A stretch of DNA of 29,729 bases from Bacteroidales bacterium UBA6248 (GCA_002441345.1 DJVU01000078.1:1110-30838); one strand, 5' to 3'. Shown: positions 7,553 to 16,360, counted from the stretch's first letter. Program-made: numbers and translations. The notes: generated from the sequence alone by a model not told the origin.

Positions 7553-9493
7553 TTAACGCAGCAAGGTAACGCTTCCTTTGTATTTCACCTTTCCAATGGA
7601 CGATACATTGCCGATTACGTTAAAGGTCATATACCAGGCATAGATACCTGTAGGAGCCTTTTCTCCTTTGAAGTTCCCATCCCAGCTGTCGGAAAAATTA
7701 GTAGTTTCCCACACAAGCTGACCCCAGCGGTTGTAGATAACCAGCGTGTAATCCTGAATCCCGTCACTGGGTCCCATTGCCTTAAAATAATCATTCAGAC
7801 CATCGCCGTTTGGTGAAAATGCATTTGGAAGTGAGATATCCAATGCGATAACCAGAAGACTGTCGGAATTGGTACAGCAGTTGATATCTGTGTATTCGGC
7901 AACGTAAAGTCCGGGGTTGGCAACATCGTAGAAGCGGTTATTGCTTCCGTCCTGCCAGCGGTAATCGAACATATCGGCTCCGGCATCGAGGGGGATTATG
8001 GATCCGGGGAAAATATACAGACTGTCAGGTATAAAACTCTTGGGGGGCAGCTGATTGATAACAACCTGGGATGTACTGGTAAAGGTCTGGCCTCCGAATG
8101 ACTCCGTCAGGGTAACGTTATAGGTTCCGGGAGCGCTGAATACGTGTACGGGATTAAGTCCGGTTCCGGGGGTTGTATTGCCTGCATCGCCGAAATCCCA
8201 GGTTGCGTTGTCAATATTGGCTGTATTATGAATGGTAAAAAGAGTTTCATCTCCGTCGCATTTGGTATCGTAATCAAACGGCGGGATATCGAAAAAACTC
8301 TGGATAAATGTCGGAAGCCCGTTCTGACCGCGTTTTCCACCGAGGTTAATCTGGCTTTCCTTATAGTTGCAATAGGTGCCGGGGCGGTTTGGATTTTCGA
8401 TTACACCCATCTCTTCCCTTTGATACCGCGTAACATAAATTTTCCCGTCGCGGCCTAGCTGGAGGGCCGATGGATCTGCATTCAGGGGGCTGTCGTTTAG
8501 GACAACAGCATCGGCGCTGTTGGAAAGATCGTACTGATAAAGAATATTTTCCCTTCCGGTTGAAAGGTTGACAACCGTAACATAGAGCTTGGTGCCATCC
8601 GGTGAAAATTCAACATAATAGGGGCCCTGGTTTGGAGAGGTGGTGGCCGGATTTATCATCAGCGGATTGCTGACGGTGCCGTTTGCACTGTTAAACGAAA
8701 ACACTTCCACTATCCCTTTTCCGAACGAAGCGTAAGCAATCCGGTCGCCTTTCGGTGAAATTTTCATGGCTCCCAGGCCTTCGCGGCTGCTGTAATCATC
8801 GCTGAGCGAAGTCCCCGAACTGCTGACTACGGGTGTGGTATTTACCCCGCTGTTATCCACTTTATAGGCATAGAAATTATTGTTACCGAGTCCGTGGGTA
8901 ACAACCCAGTAACCGCTTCCGTCTGCCGTTTTCACTCCCGAGATCATTTCAGCCGATTTGGGCAGAAGGTTGATATCGCGGTCCGTTGTAACGGCTCCTG
9001 CGCCGTTGCCCAGGGTGAGGTCGACCCGGGAATAATTAAATCCCTTGGTTGTTCCGAATGCAGCAGGATACTGTATGTCGGTGGTAAAGACGTAAAGCAT
9101 CTGTTTGGAAACAGGATTTTGCACGATGAGCGACGACTGGGTGGATCCCAGGTCTCCGGCCAGGTTCGGACCGAAGTTGATCATCTCATGGTTCTTGTTC
9201 CACACCCGGATGCCATCGGTGTAAAGCAGGAGGTTGCCGTCCTCATCCGAATAAGCTGACGTTCCTTTACCAATTGGAAGGTTGTTGTTAGGCAGGTTAT
9301 TCAAAATGGTACCGGAGGCATCGGTAAACCGAAGACCGGCATTCTGAAAGAAAAACCAGTTGTCAGCATGACGGGGTGGGACATAAGAGCATCTGTTTAC
9401 AGCACGGTTTTGAGCCAGAAGGGATAATGGCAGACCGATAACCAGCACCAGAAGGGCAATCGACAGATTCTTTTTCATCAGGGTAGTCATCAT
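7553..9493 (-). CDS. secreted T9SS type B (gliding-motility-associated C-terminal) protein with propeller-like head
   Basis: A 646-residue exported protein. The signal peptide ends near residue 27 (LSLLA before Gln). Residues 44-402 are a beta-propeller-like head clearly homologous to that of the 4101-7247 product: both share YTDG, STQS, YYVEFSPDGTKLYV-like blades, and a closing INLGGK..GLPTFIQSFF. A PKD domain (405-480; ATWDFGDAGN) and an Ig-like WQDGS module (487-549) follow. The C-terminus (553-646) is a type B sorting domain with LPNAFSPNGDGLNDYF, YNRWGQLVWE and PTGIYAWYM. Type B cargo is typically handled by a PorP/SprF-type partner, but no such gene is in the window. The start at 9493 is preceded by a purine-rich AAAGGAAG; an internal ATG at 9478 is an alternative. 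Confidence 0.92.
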   Translation of the reverse strand: MMTTLMKKNLSIALLVLVIGLPLSLLAQNRAVNRCSYVPPRHADNWFFFQNAGLRFTDASGTILNNLPNNNLPIGKGTSAYSDEDGNLLLYTDGIRVWNKNHEMINFGPNLAGDLGSTQSSLIVQNPVSKQMLYVFTTDIQYPAAFGTTKGFNYSRVDLTLGNGAGAVTTDRDINLLPKSAEMISGVKTADGSGYWVVTHGLGNNNFYAYKVDNSGVNTTPVVSSSGTSLSDDYSSREGLGAMKISPKGDRIAYASFGKGIVEVFSFNSANGTVSNPLMINPATTSPNQGPYYVEFSPDGTKLYVTVVNLSTGRENILYQYDLSNSADAVVLNDSPLNADPSALQLGRDGKIYVTRYQREEMGVIENPNRPGTYCNYKESQINLGGKRGQNGLPTFIQSFFDIPPFDYDTKCDGDETLFTIHNTANIDNATWDFGDAGNTTPGTGLNPVHVFSAPGTYNVTLTESFGGQTFTSTSQVVINQLPPKSFIPDSLYIFPGSIIPLDAGADMFDYRWQDGSNNRFYDVANPGLYVAEYTDINCCTNSDSLLVIALDISLPNAFSPNGDGLNDYFKAMGPSDGIQDYTLVIYNRWGQLVWETTNFSDSWDGNFKGEKAPTGIYAWYMTFNVIGNVSSIGKVKYKGSVTLLR

Positions 9494-9557
9494 TTAGCTT
9501 CCTTTCGTCCATACAGAGGCAAGCCGGATTTCCCCGGCAGGAAGCGGTAAATTATTG

Positions 9558-12500
9558 TTATTGAATAATCAGTTTTCTAAGGATTACAGCCTCAGGATTT
9601 ACCAGTTTCAGATAATAAACACCCGATGCTTTGCTGCGCAGATTCAGTAATGAATTGTGCACAGAACCCTGCATAAGCTTTAGCGTTTCATCAGAAATCA
9701 GTCTGCCTTCCGATGAATAGACCTGTACGGAAGCATCGCCTTTCAAACCGTCAATCAGCAGGTTAAACTCTCCGTTAACAGATGGGTTTGGATAAACCTG
9801 CAAACGTCTGTCGGCAGCATTTTCTTCCATGCCATAGCTGCAATACTGGAATGTGAAATACGCAGTAATATTTCCTTCGTTGCTGCATCCGGTCAGCGGA
9901 TTATGCACCATTACCTGATACTCCTGAATATCGAAGGAAATTCCTGAAGTTTTGATATCGATAGTCTGATTGGTTGAGCCGTTGCTCCACAGGTAAGTCG
10001 ATCCCGGGTTACCTGCATCGAGTGTAATTGTATCATATACGCAAAGCCCTATCTCAACCGGACTCATTACCATAACCCTGGGGTCGTTAACGGGAGCCAG
10101 GTAAATCTCAGGCAGTTGATTTACGCTTACAGTTACATTACCCGTAGCATAGTTATACCCGTCAAAAACTTCTACGGTATAAACGGTTGTTACAACCGGA
10201 TTTACTACCGGATTCGCCTGCGTAGAGGTAAATCCCGGAGGATTGGAAGTCCAGGAGTAGGTCTGGTATGTATTCGAACCGCCGCCGGGGATAGCCCTGA
10301 TTTCTGTGGACTCATTCCGGCAGATTATAGGTTTCACGGCAACAGGGTTTACCTGCAGCGGACCACCGGTGATGGTTACTACGGTTTGACCCGTGGATTT
10401 GCAACCCTTGCTGTCGGTAACCTCCATGGTAAAATTCTGTGAAGCGTAGAGATTGTGTGTCGGAGTAACGTACATTGTCGGGGCGACCAGAAGGTCTGCC
10501 GGACTCCACTGATAGGTGTAAGGACTTGTCCCTCCGGTAACCTGGGAGGTAAGCATGGTACTTGTTCCGTGGGGTATTGACTGATCATCGCCCGCATTGG
10601 GGTTGGGCAGCGGATTCACCACAACCTGATAAGAAGTATTTATGGTGTTAAATCCGTCGTAAATTGAAAGATTGTATGTAGTTGTGGCAGAAGGGCTGAC
10701 GGTGATATCCTGTTCCTGCGAATTAAATCCGGCAGGGGTGGAAGTCCAGGTATAGGTATAACTTCCGGATCCTCCGGAAATTACGGCATTCAGATACGTT
10801 GAGCCACCCAGACAGATCTCCGGTTTATCGCTTTCGATGAAGGCAGCCAGCGGACCGCCGGTAATTGTAACGGTCATCTGATCGGTACTGATGCACCCGT
10901 TTCCGGAATCCGTAGCAGTCAGGGTGAAGTCGGTGGTTGCGGCAAGCAAAACGGTGGTTGGAGCCAGGACAACAGGATTATCCACTTTATCGGCGGGTTG
11001 CCACTGATAGGTATGTGTACCGGAACCACCTGAGGCACTACCGTTAAGGGTTGTATTTGTTCCGTATGCGATGGTTTTATCCGGTCCTGCACTTACAACG
11101 GGAGTGGGATAAATTGAAACGGGTTTGGTTGCCGTTTTCTCACAGCCATTGTTTGCGGTAACGGTAAGACCAACATTGTATATTCCTCCTGTAGTAAATG
11201 TATGGGTCGGATTTTGCAGATTGGAAGTATTTCCGTCACCGAAGTTCCAGGCCCAGGAAGCGATGCCTCCCAGCGGCACCGGTGTTAAGTCGGTGAAGTT
11301 TGTTACCTGCTGGGTACATTGGTTTGCAGAACTGAAATCGGTTACCGGCCGTTGTCGAACCGTAATAACCGCCTGGCCTGAGGTAGTACCGGAACAGGCA
11401 TTATTTTGTACTGAAGTCAGCGTATACGTCGTTGTTTGTGTAGGATAAACCCAGAAAGAATGTGTGGTTTGCCAGAAATTGATCACCGATGGCAGTCCGC
11501 CTATTCCGTTTGACATGGTAACCCTGAATGGTCCCACACTGGTGGCATTGATGGTTAGCAGGGCTGAATCGCCTTCACAAATGCTGGTGGTTCCGCTGAT
11601 TGTAGCAGTTGGCGGATCGTACACAAAAACTTCCGTGTTGGTAGGTTCGCTGGTGATGCCGTTATAGGTGATGGTGAGGGTATAAACCCCGGCATTGCTA
11701 TGGGTAATTCCGTTGATGCTCGGATTTTGCACATTGCTGATAAATCCTGCAGGACCTGTCCACTGATAAGCCGCCTGTGGCACATTGGCTGCACTTAGCT
11801 GAAGCGTTCCTCCGACACATACCGGCGAGTTGCTGGTTGCAGGAGGAGGCAGGATAGTACAGTCGGTAGTACCGGTACCGCTTGTTTGCTGGAAGGTAAC
11901 GTTACAGGGCTGATTGCTGTAATTGGTAATAATCAGAATGTAGTACTGCCCGGGCTGCCCGTTGGGTATGTTTGCCGTTTCGGTTGGATTGGGGGAATAG
12001 CTGCAATCTACTACCTTGCTGTTCGTTAGTCCGCCGTTTGTATTTGTCATCGGGCAGGGTGTAATCGGATCCGTAAAGGGCCCCCAGAGGCAGAAGTCGA
12101 TGTCGCGCGATGGCGTGCTGTACATATAGATACCGATCGGACCCGGGTCTTCAATTTTCAGATGGTACCATGCGGGATTGGGACGTGTACTCAGGCAGTT
12201 GTATGCAGGCCCTGACTGAGCCTGTGTATTTGTACCTGCGGGAAAAGTATAAATGGTTCCTGTACAAAAAGGCATGGATTTATGACAGGAGTCATTTTGC
12301 GTATCGCGCTGTCCGGTAAGTGCATAATATTCAACCCAATCGCCGTGCTCAGCCTTAATGGAATTGAGAATCGCCGATTCGGAATCCTTATCCAGACGTT
12401 CTTCAAGGTCGCATGCACGTCCCGTAACGCCGGTAACTGCATTCAGAACCTCGTCGAGTCCGGATCCAAGGGGATATACATACACCACACCCTCTTCCTC

Positions 12501-12737
12501 TGAAATTGCCACCTTGGCATTCTGAAGCTTGTGGAGTTCACTGACAATGTACATGCGCTCGAAGTAGGAATACTCCATAAGTTCAACGCGCAAATGCTGA
12601 TCGTCGGCTCCCGGTCTGATAACCTTCTGAGAGAATGCGCTGCTTTGCAGAAAAATCAATCCTGCCAGTATTAATCCTGTACTAATCAGCGCAACTTTCA
12701 GTTTGGCAAATCTTTTCATGCTTTTTTTCTTTTTCAA
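9558..12737 (-). CDS. large secreted T9SS type A protein with Ig/PKD-like stalk
   Basis: A 1059-residue exported protein with a lysine-rich start and a signal peptide ending AFS before Gln-37. Residues 46-110 form an unassigned alpha/beta region (EEGVVYVYP, LDEVLNAVTGV) that is unlike the rest of the protein. Residues 150-295 are a cysteine-rich beta-sandwich of the type seen at the front of many T9SS proteins (CHKSMPFCTG, DIDFCLWGPF, GQYYILIITN). Ig-like modules (300-462) and a classical PKD domain (463-545; WAWNFGDGNTS) lead into four alternating tiles (547-876), the three-cysteine cap (877-970) and a type A sorting domain with VYPNPS and terminal KLIIQ. Its gene lies 64 nt upstream of the 7553-9493 gene and the two may be co-transcribed. 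Function unknown; surface display is inferred. Confidence 0.92.
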   Translation of the reverse strand: MKKKKSMKRFAKLKVALISTGLILAGLIFLQSSAFSQKVIRPGADDQHLRVELMEYSYFERMYIVSELHKLQNAKVAISEEEGVVYVYPLGSGLDEVLNAVTGVTGRACDLEERLDKDSESAILNSIKAEHGDWVEYYALTGQRDTQNDSCHKSMPFCTGTIYTFPAGTNTQAQSGPAYNCLSTRPNPAWYHLKIEDPGPIGIYMYSTPSRDIDFCLWGPFTDPITPCPMTNTNGGLTNSKVVDCSYSPNPTETANIPNGQPGQYYILIITNYSNQPCNVTFQQTSGTGTTDCTILPPPATSNSPVCVGGTLQLSAANVPQAAYQWTGPAGFISNVQNPSINGITHSNAGVYTLTITYNGITSEPTNTEVFVYDPPTATISGTTSICEGDSALLTINATSVGPFRVTMSNGIGGLPSVINFWQTTHSFWVYPTQTTTYTLTSVQNNACSGTTSGQAVITVRQRPVTDFSSANQCTQQVTNFTDLTPVPLGGIASWAWNFGDGNTSNLQNPTHTFTTGGIYNVGLTVTANNGCEKTATKPVSIYPTPVVSAGPDKTIAYGTNTTLNGSASGGSGTHTYQWQPADKVDNPVVLAPTTVLLAATTDFTLTATDSGNGCISTDQMTVTITGGPLAAFIESDKPEICLGGSTYLNAVISGGSGSYTYTWTSTPAGFNSQEQDITVSPSATTTYNLSIYDGFNTINTSYQVVVNPLPNPNAGDDQSIPHGTSTMLTSQVTGGTSPYTYQWSPADLLVAPTMYVTPTHNLYASQNFTMEVTDSKGCKSTGQTVVTITGGPLQVNPVAVKPIICRNESTEIRAIPGGGSNTYQTYSWTSNPPGFTSTQANPVVNPVVTTVYTVEVFDGYNYATGNVTVSVNQLPEIYLAPVNDPRVMVMSPVEIGLCVYDTITLDAGNPGSTYLWSNGSTNQTIDIKTSGISFDIQEYQVMVHNPLTGCSNEGNITAYFTFQYCSYGMEENAADRRLQVYPNPSVNGEFNLLIDGLKGDASVQVYSSEGRLISDETLKLMQGSVHNSLLNLRSKASGVYYLKLVNPEAVILRKLIIQ
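10110..11099 (-). repeat. four alternating Ig/PKD-like tiles, second copy
   Basis: Encodes residues 547-876 of the secreted protein in the order tile II, I, II, I. The block is 330 residues, identical in length and order to the block at 4659-5648. Runs such as PGGGSNTY and WTSNPPGFTS are shared word for word in the last tile. The DNA has diverged clearly, so this is not a fresh duplication. The cap follows at 9828-10109. Confidence 0.8.
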
Positions 12738-13160
12738 TCAATACTATGCATTGAAAACCACAAATTTGAAAAATCCAGGACAAATAGAATCCCTGTCAGG
12801 CCGTTGCAGCCGAAGAAAAACCTGAGGCGTACAATCGTATGTCTGCTTCGCCAGTTATACTAGTGCTCTATCGTATCCCTGATTCGAAACCCTCCTGCAA
12901 ATACCAGCGGACAATGCAGTCCCAAAATTATAAATTTATTAACAAGCGACGTACTTTGTAAATAAAATATTGTTTTTTTTTCCGTATCGGACAGCAATTT
13001 CCGGTAATTCGTGTGATTGGGAGGATTCATGTAAAGAATTTATCGGTCTTCACGGAACAGGACTGGAAGGAAGGGATGCACCGGTCAACACTCTGGTTAG
13101 GATTAAACCAATCTGCGCGGGCAGACTCCGGAATCCAATATTTGTTAGTCATTGCTTTAA
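12738..13160. other. 423-nt intergenic stretch with no recognised gene
   Basis: Short plus-strand frames near 12970-13201 have no recognisable product. The minus strand has no signal-peptide-like start here. The sequence is A/T-rich around 12920-12985. I see only a possible -7 promoter box at 12923-12930; nothing else is supportable. Confidence 0.5.
12923..12930 (-). promoter_or_regulatory. possible -7 box for the 9558-12737 gene
   Basis: TAATTTTG on the minus strand fits TAnnTTTG exactly and sits in an A/T-rich stretch, but there is no TTG at the expected distance upstream. It would give a leader of about 180 nt. Weak call. Confidence 0.3.
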
Positions 13161-13559
13161 CTAAGGCTGGAAATCCCCGGTATTGCAGAGAATTCCCCTG
13201 AAATTCACTTGTGTAACCCCGGGAAACAAAAGCATCTTTTTCACGTAAGCGATATCCGTGGAGTGAATGCAGGTTAGCGTAATTCTGTTTGCATCGTCTG
13301 TTGTCAGACCGTGGCTCAATGTAAGCTTCTCAGGCATAGCCGAAGCCCGTCCGGCAATCAACTGAACCGACTGATTGTTATCGGGCTGAATTGCGAAAAC
13401 GGTCTAATAAACGCCATTCTCATGAATCAGGAAATCATCTGGTTCTGTAAAAACAGCAGTCATTTCCTGTGCAAACGACGGTAATACGCGAAGCAGCATA
13501 AGAAGGACCATTGCAACTTTGACTGCCAGTCTTTTCTGCTTCGACCCTGCTGCTGTCAT
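13161..13559 (-). pseudogene. small secreted protein gene interrupted by one in-frame TAG
   Basis: The ATG at 13559 overlaps the TGA of the upstream T9SS gene as ATGA. It starts a 132-codon frame broken only by a TAG at 13404-13406 (codon 52). Before the stop the product has a clear signal peptide: a basic start with KQKR, a hydrophobic core VAMVLLMLL, and a cleavage site SFA before Gln-31. After the TAG the same frame continues for 80 codons to a second TAG at 13161, with protein-like sequence (FAIQPDNNQSVQLIAGRAS, then RITLTCIHSTDIAYV and PGVTQVNF, possibly a small alpha/beta fold). The uninterrupted frame on both sides indicates a recent nonsense mutation, a sequencing error, or TAG read as sense. 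I recognise no family. Overlap with the preceding gene suggests coupled translation. Confidence 0.7.
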
Positions 13560-16105
13560 TGAACAACCAGTTTGGTAACATATGTACCTTTGCCGGAGGT
13601 AATACGGATCATATACGTTCCCGGCCGGCTGTCGGAGAGGTCGAAAACTGACTGATGAATCCCCGGCAGGGCTTTTTTTATTTCCGTGTGGCGGATTGTG
13701 CGTCCGCTGAGGTCGGTCAGACTTACATCAAAATAGTCGGCGGGTCCGTCGAGCATCAGAGTAACGGCCTTGCTTGCGGGATTCGGGAATATGCTGATAA
13801 AATCCTCCGGTGCGAGGTCGTCGATCCCGTAGGAACAGGCAGTGAACGTAAAAGCCACGCCAACCGTATCGCGGTTAACGCATCCGCTGCCGGGATCGGT
13901 TACCCTGACCCAGTGTTCCTGAAAATCGAAGCTAATTCCCGATGTCATAATTTCCAGATAGCGGCCGGATGCGCCGTTGCTCCAGAAATATTCGGCACCC
14001 GGATTTCCGGCATCCAGAACCAGTGTATCGTAGACACACATCTGAATGTTACCGTCAAGGATATAGTGTTCCGGTTGGATAAGGCTGATAGCAGGCAAAG
14101 GATTAACGGTAACGGTAACCTGACTTTCCACGGTATTGAAGTTATCAAATACAGTCAGATGATAGGTTGTGGTTTGGGAAGGCAATACCGTAACACTTGC
14201 ATCCGTAGAAATCTCGGTATCGCCCAATTTCCAGCTGTAATTATAAAACGGGTAATTTCCTCCGCTGGGAAGTGCCTGAAGGATAGCAGTTTCGCCGTAA
14301 CAGATTGTGGATGGGGTTGCCTGTGATCCGGTGGCAAGCAGTCCGCCCGTAACGGTAACCACCACCTGATCGGGAGAGCTGACGCATCCGTTTGCATCCG
14401 TTACCACCAGGCTGAAGATGGTTGTATTATACAGTTTGCGTGTTGTAGGATCCTGAATATTCGGGTTCCAGAGACTGTCTGACGGTTCCCACTGGTAGAC
14501 GAACGGCGGCAGGCCCACCCCTGCACTTCCGTGCAACTGAGTAAATGTGCCGTTGTTAATTTCAAAGTCATCGCCGGCATTGGCAACCGGCAGGGGATAA
14601 ACGGTTACGGTAACCTGAGATGTTGCCGGACCATATCCGTCGTCGACGGTTACGGTATAAGTAGTGGTTTCCTCAGGTTCAACCACTGGATTCTGAAGAG
14701 TACTTGTCCATCCGCCGGGGGCCGTCCAAAGGTAGGTATACGGCTGCTGTATGTTTCCACCGAAGGCTTCCACATTCAGCTGAACCGATTCGCCCAGGCA
14801 AATTTCATCGTCGCTCACCGAAGCAGAAGCAGCCAGTTGATCGCCTACGAAAAGAGTAGCTGCCGGAGAAATGGAGTGTGGGGTGCATTCGCCGCTTACA
14901 ACGCAGCGAAACTGGTACTGTCCAAGTTCAAAAGTAGCAGGGTCCACCGTCAGGGTATTTGTATTTGTTCCTGAATAGGGTGCGCTCTCCGTGAGATACG
15001 TCCAGAATGCAGTGGGATTTGGCCTGAACTGCCATCTGAAGCTGGTATCTCCTATGGTTTCAACGCTGAAGACGGCGGCACCGCCGATAGGAACCATCTG
15101 ATCTTCAGGACCCGACAATATAGTTGGAAGAGGATCGAGCTCCACATCGAACGTTTTTCCGTGTACCACCGAGCTATTGGAACAGAGGTCGACGACATTT
15201 CCGACGAGACGGAGCTCATAGGTTCCGTTTTCGTACATGGGCGGATCGAAGGTAATGGTAAAGAACTTTTCCTGTTCGCCTCCGGCCTGACATCCGGCTC
15301 CGTTTACGCTTGTCACCAGATGTTCGGTACCGTCGGGGCCAAACAATTTGAAATCGTTGGGGCTAACGGAAAGGCAGCGGATATTTTCGGAAAAACCAAA
15401 GTAGAGCGAAGTAGCTCCGGCGCAGCCGATTTCATTTTCAACAAAGGAAATGGTGGCGGGAACATTATCGAAAATACTGGCGGTAGATGCTCCAAAATCA
15501 AGAGTGTAACCGGCAGACGATGAGGCAGTCCAGTTGCTCACACACAACACATAGGTATCACCGGCCTCTACACTGAGGTCAGCATTCCATTTGTTTGTAG
15601 GTCCGCCGCCGTTACAATTGCTGGTACCTCCGTTGGGACTGCTGATACCGGTTGAACCGTGATATCCTGCACCTCCTGCAGCATTGCAGCTTTCCTGCAT
15701 AAAAATGGCATTGTTGTAAATGTCGCTGCACTCCATATCGTTCAGGTTAAACACCGCCCAGTCGTAATCGTCGTTCGGGTTAACGGGTGTAATGACAAAA
15801 CGCAGCAGTCCGGAGGATTGAACCGAGATCACGTACCAGATGGTATTGGTTTCTCCGTCCATACATGACCGTGGGCAACTTTGATTCGGATTGATTTCGT
15901 TGGGATAGTTTCCGGAGCCCAGGGGAACCAGGGGCTGATCGTAAAACCCCGTACAAACCGGGATGGCTCCCAGACAATCCTGAATGGTCGGAACCTGGGC
16001 ATAAAGAGTACCGGCCGAAGAAAGAAACAAGATTACCAGTGAAAAATAGCGTTTACAATTTCTGATTGCACGTTTTAGCTCCGTTCCGTAGTTTTTCCCA
16101 TTCAT
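13556..16105 (-). CDS. secreted T9SS type A protein with cysteine-rich head and Ig/PKD-like stalk
   Basis: An 849-residue exported protein. The signal peptide ends LYA before Gln-37. Residues 40-207 are a cysteine-rich beta-sandwich (DCLGAIPVCTG, DYDWAVFNL, TYVLCVSNWT) of the class common at the front of T9SS proteins, with a glycine/asparagine-rich loop at 142-172. Residues 214-325 resemble a Big_5-like Ig domain. Residues 327-420 are Ig-like (FRWQF, GQYQFRCVVSG). Three tiles follow in order I, II, I (422-671), then the three-cysteine cap (672-761; CVYDT, GC, CSYG) and a type A sorting domain (767-849) with IFPNPASK and terminal KLVVQ. The frame is open 8 codons upstream, but the ATG at 16105 gives the cleaner signal peptide. 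Its stop overlaps the start of the small interrupted gene. No enzyme motif seen. Confidence 0.92.
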   Translation of the reverse strand: MNGKNYGTELKRAIRNCKRYFSLVILFLSSAGTLYAQVPTIQDCLGAIPVCTGFYDQPLVPLGSGNYPNEINPNQSCPRSCMDGETNTIWYVISVQSSGLLRFVITPVNPNDDYDWAVFNLNDMECSDIYNNAIFMQESCNAAGGAGYHGSTGISSPNGGTSNCNGGGPTNKWNADLSVEAGDTYVLCVSNWTASSSAGYTLDFGASTASIFDNVPATISFVENEIGCAGATSLYFGFSENIRCLSVSPNDFKLFGPDGTEHLVTSVNGAGCQAGGEQEKFFTITFDPPMYENGTYELRLVGNVVDLCSNSSVVHGKTFDVELDPLPTILSGPEDQMVPIGGAAVFSVETIGDTSFRWQFRPNPTAFWTYLTESAPYSGTNTNTLTVDPATFELGQYQFRCVVSGECTPHSISPAATLFVGDQLAASASVSDDEICLGESVQLNVEAFGGNIQQPYTYLWTAPGGWTSTLQNPVVEPEETTTYTVTVDDGYGPATSQVTVTVYPLPVANAGDDFEINNGTFTQLHGSAGVGLPPFVYQWEPSDSLWNPNIQDPTTRKLYNTTIFSLVVTDANGCVSSPDQVVVTVTGGLLATGSQATPSTICYGETAILQALPSGGNYPFYNYSWKLGDTEISTDASVTVLPSQTTTYHLTVFDNFNTVESQVTVTVNPLPAISLIQPEHYILDGNIQMCVYDTLVLDAGNPGAEYFWSNGASGRYLEIMTSGISFDFQEHWVRVTDPGSGCVNRDTVGVAFTFTACSYGIDDLAPEDFISIFPNPASKAVTLMLDGPADYFDVSLTDLSGRTIRHTEIKKALPGIHQSVFDLSDSRPGTYMIRITSGKGTYVTKLVVQ
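14093..14842 (-). repeat. three alternating Ig/PKD-like tiles, third copy
   Basis: Encodes residues 422-671 in the order tile I, II, I. It lacks the leading tile II present in the other two blocks and has more diverged tile II hallmarks (GTFTQL instead of HGTxT). It joins the same cap, encoded by 13823-14092. Confidence 0.75.
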
Positions 16106-16181
16106 AATAACCCAATAATAGACAAACAATAAGCCTTTTTCCTGCCCGGTAATTCAATAGTAGCAGGCATAAGCCTTAACG

Positions 16182-16189
16182 CAAATATA
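16182..16189 (-). promoter_or_regulatory. -7 box for the 13556-16105 gene
   Basis: TATATTTG on the minus strand is a perfect TAnnTTTG match about 77 nt upstream of the ATG. No TTG is found at the usual distance upstream, so confidence is moderate. It lies back to back with the plus-strand promoter at 16216-16247. Confidence 0.45.
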
Positions 16190-16215
16190 GAATTAAATCG
16201 ATTGCGGACATGATT

Positions 16216-16247
16216 TTTGCCTTAAAAAAAGCAATTGTGTAACTTTA
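16216..16247 (+). promoter_or_regulatory. Bacteroidota-type promoter for the lipoprotein/DUF4369 gene pair
   Basis: TTTG (16216-16219) is followed after exactly 20 nt by TAACTTTA (16240-16247), seven of eight bases of TAnnTTTG. The spacing equals that of the promoters at 7279 and 19142. Transcription would begin near 16254, leaving a leader of about 107 nt before the ATG at 16361. Confidence 0.55.
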
Positions 16248-16360
16248 CCGCGCGGTACCCCTGTTTCACGGGGATAAAAATGGGACCGGCTGCCGGATAA
16301 AACGTACGTCCCGGCAATTTTCAAGTCCTTTTGTCCGTTAATTACCTGAATTATTCTACT

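Noticed and set aside
9523..9538. small hairpin GCCGG/CCGGC between two T9SS genes as a terminator
   Set aside because: Only a 5-bp stem and no T-run on the transcribed strand; the 64-nt gap more likely lies within one transcript.
12970..13201. short overlapping plus-strand frames
   Set aside because: No signal peptide, motif or promoter; one runs into the opposite-strand interrupted gene.
13655..14326. 223-codon open frame on the plus strand
   Set aside because: It lies fully inside the T9SS gene on the other strand, whose tiles, cap and sorting domain are clear; the plus-strand product shows no recognisable motif.
4101..16105. recent DNA duplication of the stalk-encoding region
   Set aside because: The protein modules match closely but the DNA of corresponding tiles has many differences by eye, so the duplication is old.
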